DNA from: Heliocidaris erythrogramma
Taxonomy: Eukaryota > Echinodermata > Echinoidea > Camarodonta > Echinometridae
Assembly (NCBI GenBank): GCA_025617745.1
Contig: CM046859.1
Location: forward strand, 23,870,006 to 23,934,005
Length of the DNA stretch: 64,000 nt
Reading direction: 5' to 3'
Shown: one piece after another, positions 47,032 to 58,709 of the stretch
Numbering within the stretch: position 1 is the stretch's first letter
Layout of the letters: each line of letters starts with the position of its first letter
Notes under the pieces: generated by a model
Databases searched by the model: none
Told to the model about the DNA's origin: nothing
Seen by the model: only the letters and a program-made list of their open reading frames with translations
Made by a program: the position numbers and the translations under genes

Positions 47032-47843
47032 TACAGGGAATACTCCACGTAACGAGGTAGGCTATAATGAGAATATTGTCACGGTCCAAAATTTACTTTG
47101 TAATTCTATGTGGTACAAACCTTTTTAGCGATGTCTGCTAGAATGAGATATCGGCTATAACGGGCTAAAATTTGTGCCTCTGAAACAAAGAAAAAGATTG
47201 GTAATTATTCCTGCTATCACGAGCAAGCAAATTTCACATTCAGCTGGAGAATCTGCACACACACAAGCATATATAGCAAAGAGGTATCGTGCATCGTGAT
47301 GTGATGCGGGGTGCGTCTTTTTATTCATATCACACACGGTGCAGGGAGCATCTTTTTATTCGTATCACAGCGCAAGGAATGTCTTTTATTCGTATCACAG
47401 TGCAGGGAGCGTCTTTATTTGTATGATAGCGCAGGGGGAATGGCCCCTGAAGTATGAATGACATTTTTTTCATACCAGTGAGTGTGCACTATACAGACGG
47501 CAGAGGCATTGTCCTGATACATGTATATTCAGTGCGCAAGTGTGACAGACTTAAATCTTAATAGATGGTAACTGCTCATCTGAAAATAATGCTTTTAAAT
47601 GCGATTTCCGACTTGATCTGATATTTTATTTAGCTATATTAAATTCAGATTGAGAATTAACATATTATTATTAATGCCTTCATAGCTTTCAAATGAGCGG
47701 CGGTAGCAGCAGAAGTAGGTACATTATTAGCGCACATGCAGAATCTAGTCCCATATGTGTATTTTTATGTATAACAAGATAACGGCTATAACGAGGAAAA
47801 TCCTTTGGTCCCGACAGCCTCGTTATATCGAGTTTCCCCTGTA
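47032..47843. mobile_element. pogo/Tigger-like DNA element, degenerate
   Basis: Left end TACAGGGAATACTCCACGTA and right end (reverse complement) TACAGGGGAAACTCGATATA, both followed by ACGAGG. About 810 bp with no transposase frame. Inside, a ~36-bp unit (GTCTTT..ATTCGTATCACAGCGCA) repeats about four times at 47312-47430. A similar end occurs at 63888. Confidence 0.65.
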
Positions 47844-47918
47844 TGTGCAGAAGTTATTGTACATCAGGTTCATCTAGATGTACTCAACAACTTTCCAACA
47901 TAATGTACATAGTACATG

Positions 47919-48133
47919 TACAGCCATGGAAAAAATTATTAGACCAAGAATGGTTACTGATAGACTTATTTTTGTGGTAAGAAGGAAATAAAAATCGTTA
48001 CAGCAAGGTATAATTGCTGGAATTTGGTATTCATTCAATGAAATACAAAGACAAATCATTTTTGTAATTTTGTATGCATATCATAGTACCCTTATTACAA
48101 AAGCTTGGTCTAATAATTTTTTCCAGGGATGTA
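47919..48133. mobile_element. Tc1/mariner-type MITE, copy 2
   Basis: TACAGCCATGGAAAAAATTA opens it, and the other end is the complement of TACATCCCTGGAAAAAATTA. It is the inverted sibling of 19580-19795 with matching interior (ACCAAGAATGGTTACTGATA). Confidence 0.82.
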
Positions 48134-49249
48134 TTGTGCTTTTAGCTACAGTATACACACTCTGTAAGCTACATATATCATTTTGTATTAAGGTCTGCTT
48201 GCCTGTACAGATACTGTCATTTAGTTCTGTCAGTATCCCTTGTTGGAAAAAAGAAAAATAAGATGTCTTAAAGTTGTTGAAATGAAATGTCACACTTATT
48301 TCGAATTTATTACATGGATTTTTAAATCAAAGAATATAGCATTGACCAAGGATTTGAGTCCAGTCAAGCTTTGGAATATTTAAGTATATATTAAAGTTCT
48401 TAGACACCTGAAATTTGTTTTACTGACATATTTTTGACCAGAAATATCTTCATACATGTATGACACTTCGTACCAAGTAGTTCTCGACTAAAGTTTGCAA
48501 AATCTTCATTTGATCTTTTTCTTTTTAGTAATCTTTTAGTACCAGTATTAGGGTAATATATTTAGGGTTTTTTAAAGTAGTAATTTGTTTTGTTTCTTAT
48601 TGTTTGTTTTATGGGGTAGGTGGGATCTATAATTTATATTTACATGTACATGTAGATTCAAGTTTATTGTACATGTGTAATAATCTATTGTTTGCTTTTT
48701 GAACATATACCGAGTGTGTATTTAATCCATTTATACTTCCATCTTTTTCATGTAAACAACATACCATTTAATCATTTAACATTCAGTTGTATGTAAATTA
48801 ATGTAAACAAATATTAATTAGCACTAACAGTAAAATATACATTTTTGGTACAAAATGTTTTATAGTTTTGCAATATAACACCGTTGAACATCCACAGTTT
48901 CTCTTTGTCAATGATTATGATGGTACAGTAAAGTTTTTAAATTTTTAATAAAAATTTTCCCTTTATTGAACCAAAACTTATGAGCCAAATAGAAGTATTC
49001 GAATATTGGTGCAATGTGGTGTACTTTTTGTAGTAATAGAACAATGCTTCTATAATAACTTTCCTTATAATTGTTATGATTTGATTTTTTAATGTGAAAC
49101 TCTATATCATTTTTTCTCCCTATCTTGTGATTTAAAACTTCAACCTTATCTTTGCTTTTTATGCATCCTTGTCATTTTGTACTGGTCTAAATTTATTTGA
49201 TCGTCCCATCCGTGGCCAATATTTCTTTCTTTCTTGCGTTGTCCTCTAG

Positions 49250-49366
49250 GGGTATTATGAAATGGATACTCATTCAAGATGCCAGACAACAAGAGAGGTG
49301 CAGTACTACCAAACAACACTTCAAGAAAATAACCCCCATGTTTGCATTATGTGCTTCTCTCTCTGA
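49250..49366 (+). CDS. Gene B alternative exon 12b (38-residue tail or 48-nt cassette)
   Basis: A long pyrimidine tract (TTTCTTTCTTTCTTGCGTTGTCCTCTAG) precedes 49250. Phase 0 reading gives GYYEMDTHSRCQTTREVQYY, then QTTLQENNPHVCIM, CFSL and TGA at 49364-49366. The polar, Tyr/Gln-rich composition is unlike chance AT-rich translation. GAG/GTGCAG at 49297/49298 is an in-phase donor, so it could instead be a 16-codon cassette joined to the final exon, giving 475 residues. The product using its own stop would have 467 residues. No homologous tail is recognised. Confidence 0.45.
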   Translation, partial: GYYEMDTHSRCQTTREVQYYQTTLQENNPHVCIMCFSL

Positions 49367-51870
49367 CAGTCTATTATTTTTTCCTTCTATTTATTTCCTT
49401 CGGTTCTGTCTTGCTTCATTCTCTTTACATTATCTTTAACTCCCCTCTCTATTTCTTTCTCTTCTATTCTGTCCTTGATCGCTTCTTTCTCCCTCTTTTC
49501 ATTTGTCTCTCTCTCTCTCTCTCTATGTCTCTTCATATTTCCTCATCCTTGATAACATCTTCCGACAGTTATCAGATGAAAGGGGGTCTTATGAAAAGAT
49601 TTATATGCTTTTATGTTTATCCATGATACTACTATCCTAGTGAGAAGAGCCTGCGCTGTTTGGAAAGAAATACAGCACAGATCATGTTATGACAGAATTT
49701 TAGCTTCTAATCTTATTCCAATTATTAATATACATATTTTAGGAATTTTCCTCTTTCCTTTCTTCAATTTTTTTGGACAAGATTGAATCCCAGGAACAGA
49801 GTAGAACATTAAGCTTTTCATTTCTAAACCATTGCTTTGGAATCTACGATTCTCACACATTGGATTATACTCACAGAAGACTCTAATTTCTTTTTTTTAG
49901 TCGTTGGAAGACATACAGTCTTTGAAGAAGACCCCCTTTTATCACGCTTTTAGTGTTTCATTTGTTGTATTCTCTTCTGGTTTTTCCAAGTTTCATTTTT
50001 TTCATTTGATGTGCTGTAACTATTCCATAAAAATCAAGGAACAGAGTAAAGACTTTTAATTTTATTTCAGATTTCTTTGACGGAAGTCTTCATGCAATGA
50101 GTGTTACAGTGCCAGAAAGCTTATTATCACAACAAAAATAACTGAAGCAATATCACATTCATCAAAATATTGCTTTGAGGCTCATGAATCCATCTGCTGG
50201 GGAACACCATCAATAAGTTGCAAACCCCACAGCAGAGCGAATTATTGGACAGGAAGATTTAATGATGAAAAACAAAATTTCACTAGCATTAATTGCACTT
50301 GAAAAATTTGTATTTCTATTGAAGTGGTTCATAAAGAAATTTTAAAGTTTTGCCATGCAGCACCAAAGAAAAAAAATCAGTATGTATTTACTGCACTCTT
50401 CCCCCACACTTTGAAAGCCCATTATGTATCAATATTTAAACAAAATTAATAAGATTTATATTGTCTCTGTAATACATTGGGCAAGTTCTATACTATGGAG
50501 CTCATACATGCACATAGGAAATGCACTGGAAAATAAAATCTTCCATTATTAAAATTGCAATTTCATGAAAAGCAATGCTAAAGATAGGGGCAAAATCACT
50601 CCATATGCATGTACATGCACATGATTGATTGAGCATATATCAAAGCCAAATCTAGCGTTTGTCACTTGCTTTACCATATCACACTATAGGTTACAGCACA
50701 GCAAAGACTACCATTCTTACTAATACATATACTTGAAGCCTAATTCTGTACACTTTGTATACTAGCATTCTTTTCTGGGATCCTGTTAAATCTTTTTCCT
50801 TAGGAATGTTGCAGGTTGTGTTGGAAATCAGGTTATCTTTTAACATTTCTTTATTGCATCTTGCCATCTAAAAATCACCCCTCTTTTGGTTTCCTTCTTG
50901 TGTTGGATATTACCGGTACATATACTACAACTTGTAGTGATTTTATTTTTAATTAAAAGAGGTTTGGTCGACAAAAATTTTGCAAAATAAAACTAATTGG
51001 ATCAGACAAAGAAAGAGGAAATAAAAACTTTTCCCTTTAGAGAAAATCAAAATACTTTCCCCCTTATGACCTGACATATTTCCTGTTTATCTTTTTCTGA
51101 AGATATTTTGAACTTGCTGTAGTGTTTCTTTCACTTTCCTCATTTCTGACTAAACACACATAGGGGAGAAAGGGGAAGCTTATAAACCAAAGAAGCAGAA
51201 AAAGAGAAAAGACAGAGTGGTGCATTCAAATTGGGCAAGGGTTTGACTACAGTGGATTTAACTGTGAAAGAGGTATTTTTTAAAGGATGTCTAATCATTG
51301 TATATATTATCTCTTTCCTTTGGAAGAGGGGAAAGGGCTGATTAATAATTGGTACATGTATCACAACATGTTCATCCTGCTTGCCTTCTTCAACAATTCA
51401 TTATTGTGTAAAAATCCTGGTTTGCAGTTTCCCCGTGTCCTTTCTGTATGTTCTATCTTTGATATATATTATTCACATCATGGTTCACAAATTGTGTTCC
51501 GAGTTTCGTATTCAGGTGATTTCTGTATCATGTAAACATGATCTATTTCATATACATTCCATTACAAATTCAACTACATTTTGTAAATTACTGTTTTTTA
51601 TGCAGACTGAAAGTTTTGAATGTAAACACGTGGCATGTGAATGCATGTGCAGATGCTACTCTTTTTTGTGATTGTTTTCTTGATTTTACCTGAGATGCAT
51701 CAAGTCATACAGTCATATCTAAGAGACTACATACAGAATACAATTGATAATGATTTAAGGTGAAGTCCCACCTACATGTTCTATAGTTTATCTTTAGAAC
51801 AATAACTATAAGCTACAGGTCTATCAAATGTTGGAGGCTTACATAATTTGGGGCCTACAATATTGATCCA
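49367..51870 (+). other. Gene B intron, nothing recognised
   Basis: CT-rich tract near 49488-49524. No supported exon; a few CAG-preceded short frames end quickly in stops. Confidence 0.5.
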
Positions 51871-51879
51871 TGTATTTTT

Positions 51880-52816
51880 ATGCCTCCGCCCACCGTAGGC
51901 ATTATGTTTTCGGGTCGTCCGTCCGTCCGTCCCCTTTTCGTTCTCGCGATAACTTCAAAACCGTTTTGTGGATCAGTTTGTAACTTGGCCCATGTATGCA
52001 TATGGGAGGGACGATGAACTGATTAGATTTTGAGGTCTCAAGGTCAAAGGTCAAAGGTCATAGAGGTCATTATGTACATAAAAATGGTTCGTTCTCGCGA
52101 TAACTTTAAAACCGCTTTTTGCGGATCAGCTTGTAACTTGGCCCATGTATGCATATGTGAGGGACGATGAACTGATTAGATTTTAGGGTCTTAAGGTCAA
52201 AGGTCATAGAGGTCATTATATACATGAAAATGGTTCGTTCTCGCAATAACTTCAGAACTGTTTGACGGATCAGCTTCTAACTTGGCCCATGTATGCATAT
52301 GTGAGGGACGATGAACTGATTAGATTTTGGGGTCCAAAGGTCAAAGGTCACAGGTAATTATGTACATAAAAATGGTTAGTTCTCATGATAATTGTAGAAC
52401 TGTTTGACAGATCAACTTCTAACTTGGCCCATGTATGCATATGTGAGGGACGATGAACGGATTAGATTTTAGGATCTCAAGGTCAAAGTTCAAAGGTCAT
52501 AGAGGTCATTATATACATGAAAATGGTTCATGATGTATGTCTAGGCCTACCTATTTTAGAAATTTCAAGGGGTCAGTGGTCTATTTGCTATAAAATATCT
52601 ATTTGCTATAAAATATCTATTTCCTTGGTGTATTTGATGATTGTTAGTCATCAATGGTATTTAAAGTTCTTTATTTATATGGGATGGAAATGAAATGAAA
52701 TAAATTTTCTGTCTCCTGTGCTTTTTAAGTGAAAAGATTTGTAATTTTGTTGGACCAATCCTTTTTAGAGTTTACAAGCATGCCATACATTTCCAATTTG
52801 GTGATGGTGGAGGCAT
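51880..52816. repeat. Second hairpin-ended tandem array, ~142-153 bp monomers
   Basis: It opens with a hairpin, ATGCCTCCGCCCACCGTAGGCAT (an imperfect palindrome), and a GTCCGTCCGTCC microsatellite. AACTTGGCCCATGTATGCAT then occurs at 51982, 52135, 52279 and 52421 (about four monomers). It closes with GGTGGAGGCAT (52806-52816), the complement of the opening. The organisation and some monomer motifs (CGGAT...AACTT, AAGGTCAAAGGTCA) match the array at 12455-15045. Confidence 0.85.
52041..52499 (+). promoter_or_regulatory. DR1 nuclear-receptor-type sites in second array
   Basis: AGGTCAAAGGTCAAAGGTCA (three half-sites with one-base spacing) at 52041-52060, AGGTCAAAGGTCA at 52194-52206 and 52338-52350, and AGGTCAAAGTTCAAAGGTCA at 52480-52499. 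Extra AGGTCA half-sites lie a few bases downstream in several monomers. Match to the DR1 consensus is exact; function is not shown. Confidence 0.5.
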
Positions 52817-52934
52817 AAATTCCGACCGCGCACGGTCGAAGATTCATCTAGTTTCAAATGAACTGCATACCGGTACATAAAATTGTAGGGCCGTATATAC
52901 ATATTACTGTCTTTTGCAGACATGGGGAGTCAGA

Positions 52935-53070
52935 GCCCCGTTTCCATAAAACTTTTTATCAATAATTTGTTATAAGCTACTGAAATCATTGTATTTGATT
53001 GGCTGAGAGCACATCTGTCATAGAAATGTGGCAGTTGTCATTGATAACGAGTTTTATGAAAACGGACCCT
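52935..53070. mobile_element. MITE family 1 copy
   Basis: Ends GCCCCGTTTCCATAAAACTT and GTTTTATGAAAACGGACCC are inverted. The interior has TTATAAGCTACTGAAATC and GATTGGCTGAGAGCACAT, as in the other copies. Confidence 0.8.
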
Positions 53071-53303
53071 GGACCTTCAATTCAACAGCGCTTTTTCTTG
53101 TTCACGACTGAGATGACGTTTTGAAAAATTGGTCGGGAGATGTTTTTTATGTGCTACACAGGTTATTATATTCAGATATGTATGTTTAGTATGGACATCC
53201 TTATGATCAATACTAACTCTTCTATTCTGTAAAAACCCTGTTATGTTACACCAATTTTTGAACATTCAATATGAATAGTGATAGATTGTACCACCTTCTT
53301 GGT

Positions 53304-53538
53304 GAATAGACCACTTCTGTAATGTATACAAATTTATGCACATACATTCGCTGAGCGCCTCGTGATGAGCTATTCCATGAACCTGCTTTTTATAAATGCT
53401 CAATGCTTGGAATCCAGTTTGCATACATTATTTGTTGCTATGTCTTGCAAGCCTCCGGCAAGCTTTCAGGTTGTCAAGAGCAACCTTTGTTTGAAAGGCA
53501 TTTATAAAATTTGCATACATTACCGAAGTGGTCTATTC
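53304..53538. mobile_element. MITE family 2 copy, full length
   Basis: GAATAGACCACTTCTGTAAT at the left is mirrored by ATTACCGAAGTGGTCTATTC at the right, extended by (A/G)CAAATTTAT. It is the best-preserved member. Confidence 0.85.
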
Positions 53539-53805
53539 ACTATGAACATGGCGAACAAAGAAGCAGACAAAATAAACAGCTCCTCATTGTACCTTCCACA
53601 ATTGCTCTGGTAGACAAAAGAACATCCCTTGATTGCTATTATGTAAAAGTATGTAGAACAGGCATGCCACATGCATATTCAGCTGTTCTACTTATTTTAC
53701 ATAATAGCAATGAAGGGATGTTCTTTTGTCTACCAGAGCAATTGTGGAGGGTACAATGAGGAGCTGTATATTTTGTCTGCTCTCTTTGTCATCGTGTTCA
53801 TAGTG
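53538..53805. repeat. Long palindrome directly abutting MITE family 2
   Basis: Arms of about 110 bp (53538-53651 and 53693-53805) are near-perfect reverse complements: both contain TTCCACAATTGCTCTGGTAG or a close complement and TAGACAAAAGAACATCCC. The remaining loop includes GTAGAACAG...CTGTTCTAC, so pairing extends inward. Confidence 0.88.
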
Positions 53806-55230
53806 ATTGTGCAATGGTTGATGCATTGGAAACTCTTGTGAATTGCAAAAGAATGTCTAAGGAAGCTTTATGCATACAGTGTACCTGCCAACTGTTCCTA
53901 TTTAACAGGGACAATCCCGAAGAAAGAGCCACTTCTACCACTCTGTCCCTATTTTGGCAAAAATCTGTCTGTAGTAATATATAAGAAACTCAGAAATGTC
54001 CCCATTTTCAGCCTCTGCCTTGTCGTTTGTCCCTATTTCTTGGGTTTCAGGATTGGCAGGTCCGTTTATGGCCAATTATGTAGATTTGCCTGATTGGATA
54101 TATCAACACCTCAAACATCTCTCTGCAATACAGTGTGTACAGTGTAGATACATGTACCTCTTGGTGTGTGGTGCAGTCTTTGGAGTCTTGTCTATGGTGT
54201 AATAAAAGCACCTTTTTTAATGGAAAGTGGTGAACTAACACCTGTTGAGATAAAGGCGAGTGGTTGAAAGGATGTTCTTTGGATTAGCTGATCAACATAC
54301 TTTCGACTGGATAGTGCCAAATACTTGTACTTCTTCATTTTAGCATATACATGTATGAGGTATCCTTGGATTATCAGTAACAATCTTCATGGATTGGTGG
54401 TTTTGTATGGTTTAGCTTCTTACTGACTGCAATGTTTCTTGCATGGGAAGGATTTATACAATGTACAAGTAAGCCTCAAAATGCTTTACTGTAATTCTAC
54501 ATGTATGGCAAATATACTCTATCATGTCTAGTGAAACATGTTTTGTTCTTCTAAAAATAAAGTGCAAAATCTTTTCAATCAGCTTTTTGGTATGATTGAA
54601 TTCATACTCTAGAGTGACATTTTTACTTTATAATTTTTTGCTTAAAGGATGGTTTAATTCTTAAGACTACATGTATGATTTAATGAAGAGTGGATATCAA
54701 GCAAAGAAGATCCTCCTTCAACTAACTGTAAAACATGTACCCATTCTATAAATATGAAGTGTTGTGATGTTTCATTTTCATGGTTCTGGTGTATATCTAT
54801 TCATGACATCCAATCATGTATCTTTCTATCCTGGTTCCCAGTCAAAGACAATTAATATGATCTCTATGTATTCACCGTGTGTCTTCATCTTTCCCAGGCA
54901 CCTATACTTGGCCACTACTCTGTCCAGATAACACGTCAGGTTGGATCCCAGGTTTTGTCAGTTCAGTTTTGTCAAACTTGGTTGTGCTGTACGTAGTGCA
55001 AGTGAAAAAAAAAAATCAGTTTCAAAAATATGCCCCTTTCCCTCAAATCCCTTTGCAAAACCAATGTGTCTGTACACATGTCTGTGTTGTTAATTGTTCC
55101 CTTATTAATTCAATTCAATTCAAATTTATCGATCATACACAAAAGTAAAGATACATTTGGCATCAAAATAATTTTACCGGCTCTTTCTGCAAATACACAA
55201 AGCATCAATTTACTATGAATTCATATAGAA
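53806..55230 (+). other. Gene B intron, unassigned
   Basis: A possible acceptor (TCTTTCCCAG at 54898) precedes a short open stretch, but no good donor follows. No exon claimed. Confidence 0.5.
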
Positions 55231-55233
55231 TCT

Positions 55234-55387
55234 GGGCCCTGTTTCATAAAACTTGTGATCAATAACAAGTTGCAATAACTGTAACAGTTATAAGCTACTG
55301 AAATCCTTGTATCTGATTGGCCGAGACAAAATTTGTCATAGAAATGTAGCAGTTGTTACTGACAACAAGTTTTATGAAACGGGGCCC
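55234..55387. mobile_element. MITE family 1 copy, full length
   Basis: GGGCCCTGTTTCATAAAACTTG at the left is mirrored by CAAGTTTTATGAAACGGGGCCC at the right. The interior has AGTTATAAGCTACTGAAATC and GATTGGCCGAGA. 154 bp, strongly palindromic. Confidence 0.88.
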
Positions 55388-55781
55388 AGATATAAATAGA
55401 GCACACAATAAGACATGAATACATATGATTTTACATAACCGTACATGTGCCTGACAAGAATAAGAATACACACAGCAGCAGAAGATGGCATGATGAGAAA
55501 TATCCCGCAGACCAGATTCCTTGCTGATTTTTTGTCTTTTCCTTTTCAGTAAAATCAGTTTGATTGAGTCTAGATGCTTCTCTATCATTGAGAAGGAGAC
55601 CTTGATAGTCTTAATGCCTCAGGTTCAATAGATTGATTTTGTCTGAAAGGCAGGTGAATGTCCTATTAGGATTGCTTTGGCTAAATAGTACACTGAGCTG
55701 ATATTAAATAACTTCTATTCCATGTTTTTCTGTGACCTCGTTAGTCTGCATGTATGTTGTATGTTGCAGCTTGTAATGTAG

Positions 55782-55920
55782 TCTTTTCTTCTTCTTCTTC
55801 TTCTTCCTTTTCTTCTTCTTCTTCTTCTTCTTCTTCTTCCTTTTTTTTCTTCTTGTTCTTCTTGTTCTTCTTGTTCTTCTTTTCTTCTTGTTCTTCTCCT
55901 CTCATCATTCTTCTCCTCCT
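55782..55920. repeat. (TTC)n microsatellite
   Basis: Long TTC/TTCTTG tract. The Glu/Lys-rich and Ser/Phe-rich frames it creates on both strands are not genes. Confidence 0.95.
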
Positions 55921-58709
55921 GTTGATTTTTACAGTCTCGCAAACAATGCCCACTGTTCATCCAAGCGTAAACACATACCACACACAAATGGTACCAAATG
56001 ATGCGGGATAAGATACTTTTTCAAAATATGTATAATAATTTTGTGTTCATAACTGAGTTTTATACAAAATAGCAATTTTCTAGGTCTAGACTTTTTTTAC
56101 TCACACGGTAGTTTAATGGATCAATTTCTACAGTACTACATGGTATGAACATGTATATTTAATCATCTTGTAATCCCTAATGTACTTTCATTATGTACAG
56201 ACCACTCATTTTAAGTGGATTATTCCAAAACTCCAAATGTCAACAGTGTATATAACCATCAGGTCTTGAACCTTTGATCCCAGTTTTTCCTTTCTGTCAA
56301 TTCTGTCATTCTTCTGTCATTCCAATGCTCCAATCCACTTTCGCAGTTTAACGCCCCCCTGCCCTATTTCTGTTAAATATATGCGTGTTAAAATTTCTCC
56401 TTGCTGCATGTGTAAAGTGTATAGTCCTTTCTTAAGTCTGATTTGCCATCTTTGATATGGTCTGTGTTTTGCAGCTTATTGGGTCTGCTGTAAGGCAGTT
56501 CTGCATCGAAAGGAATCTCTTTGTCTTGGAGAGCGAGGTTTGCTTGAAAATAAATCTTTAGAATTGGTGCAAAAAACAATGATATGCAACCCCTCCTCTT
56601 CATATATAGCGCACCTCCTACCCCACTGTATATCCTGAATTATTTTCCTGCATATTATTATGCTCATTAAGTGTTGAGAATGCATGCTTAATCAAAATTT
56701 TGTATCATTTTTCGTGGTGCTGTTTATTGCATAGTCACAAGCATGACCTACATGTATGTATAAAAGCAAGTTGCATTTGGTTCTTCCCTAATCAAAATGG
56801 AAGTGATAAGAAAAGGTACCTCATCATTTAAAGCCAAATTGAAATATTCTTAAGAGCTCATTTTGTCAGGTTTCTTTTACTTTAGTTGTAATTACCAAAC
56901 TGTACATGCACTTCCATGTCTAAATGCCTACAATACCTGCAAACAATACCTGCAATTTTTTTGTATTCTCTGTCAGTTTGTTTTGTATATAAACGTGTAT
57001 AGAAGTACAGTGTAAGCAAAGTTATGAAACGGCTTTCATCCCAAAATCCCCAAATACAAGCTTTTGTTATCCTTTATGGTTTATTTTTAGTCTGACTTTT
57101 TTTACATGTACATGTAAACTGTGTATATTAAGTGAATGACCTTTTCAAAGTTATTTTTATCCAAATTCCAAAAGATGAACAGTCAGTTTTTGCCACAAAT
57201 TATGTGTGCTGCATGATGAATGCATTAACATAATGTGCAGATGTACTGTATATGTACAATTGTTTAATTTGTTATAAGAAAAGAAAGACTAACAGAAGCT
57301 GAAGTTATTTGTTCTGCTTGACCCTCATTTCTTTTTTAAAATATTCACCGTTAACAAGAGAATATTTAACCAAATATAAAAGGGTAATATAAGTACACTT
57401 CTGTGAATGAATGGAAGGCATTTAAAAAAATATTTTAGTTTAACCTTTTCATCGTGTTTCTGTTCTTAATGCTTTGAATGATGACCAAAAGGACAATATT
57501 CTGTAGAGTGAAACATTCCTTGAAAAGGATGATTGCCAGCAATAAAATTACAATATAGTGTGATGGACTAGCTCTCTTTAATAGTTCTTTTTTACAAGTG
57601 CTATGGTGCATTTTGTTTTTAGCGCTCTTAAATATTCAATGTTATCATTATCATTATTTTTGGTTGGCTGTAATATCGGTATACACGTGTATCAAACTGC
57701 AAATATTGCAAATGGCATAACATGCGCATTTTAAGATTGGATTGTACAGAAAAGGATGATAGAAATTTGACAACTTTCTTTTAAATCCGACTGTTTTTCA
57801 TCAAATATGCAAACTTTGATTTTGAATGCAATGTATTACGGTAACTGTGATTAAAATCCATTGTATGTATCATATACATGTATATGTTGACGAATCTTCT
57901 GTTTTACATTCACCACTTGTACTAATTTCATTAATTCTGTTCTTTTTTCACTTTTCTGTAATCACCTTCGTATTTCCGTAATCATCCGACTTCATTATTT
58001 TATTTCCTTTTTCTATCATCAACTGTTTTTTATTAACTCATTTCTTGTCGGTTTGATCATTCCATTTCCATTCTACCACAGAGCATTGAAATATGACTGC
58101 CTCATTTTTAACAAAAGTACCTTGTAACTTTATTTTTCATGCTAGTATGAATCAAAATAATCATCACTAACAAATCAAATCATATTAACTTAATAGGCTC
58201 ATTCAATGAACATGCCCAAAACTCACCAATGTTGAGCAATACATATCGCTGTATCACTCTTCATTTTGTAATGCATTTTTCATTTTGATAGCATGGGCCA
58301 CATGTCATTATTTAAAACCTAGAAGGGCATTTCATCTTTGTGAAGTGCCATAGTCGGGAGAGGGGAGAGGAAATGCAAAAAGCTAAATTCTGATGATTAA
58401 TTTTTAAAAATCATATCAACTGCCTTCAGTTTTAATTTCTAACTTCATTAGTTCTGCTGTAATACATTTTGATTGGCTTTAAAGGCAAAATTGCATGAAA
58501 ACATGAAAACAAGAATTCATACACTGTACATAGTAAAATACAAATATTGAGTATACAATGCTTAAGAATGATGTGCATTAAGCACTACTTTATAAAAAAT
58601 GTATATAAATATAAGCTAAATGTGTGTAAATATTATTCTTATTACCGGTGTATTATTATTGATATGAATTTATGGATGAAATATATATTTTTTTGTTCAT
58701 AATATACAG
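55921..58709 (+). other. Last intron of gene B, end part
   Basis: AT-rich, no supported exon; acceptor ATATACAG lies at 58702-58709. Confidence 0.5.

Larger units (their letters stand above)
46181..48952 (+). other. Possible 3' UTR of the short isoform
   Basis: T-rich non-coding sequence up to AATAAA at 48947-48952. It is interrupted by a pogo-like element and a Tc1-type MITE (own entries). The long distance weakens the assignment. Confidence 0.3.

Noticed and set aside
54898-55013. Possible extra gene B exon after TCTTTCCCAG
   Set aside because: The acceptor is acceptable, but the only phase-0 donor (CAG/GTTGGA) is weak and the peptide has no similarity to b561 proteins.
55715-56011. Glu/Lys-rich and Ser/Phe-rich reading frames
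   Set aside because: They translate the (TTC)n microsatellite in several frames; no other coding evidence.
55942-56011. Possible terminal exon reading SQTMPTVHPSV...
   Set aside because: It needs phase 2 entry, whereas exon 11 leaves in phase 0. It lies directly after a microsatellite pyrimidine tract that mimics an acceptor.
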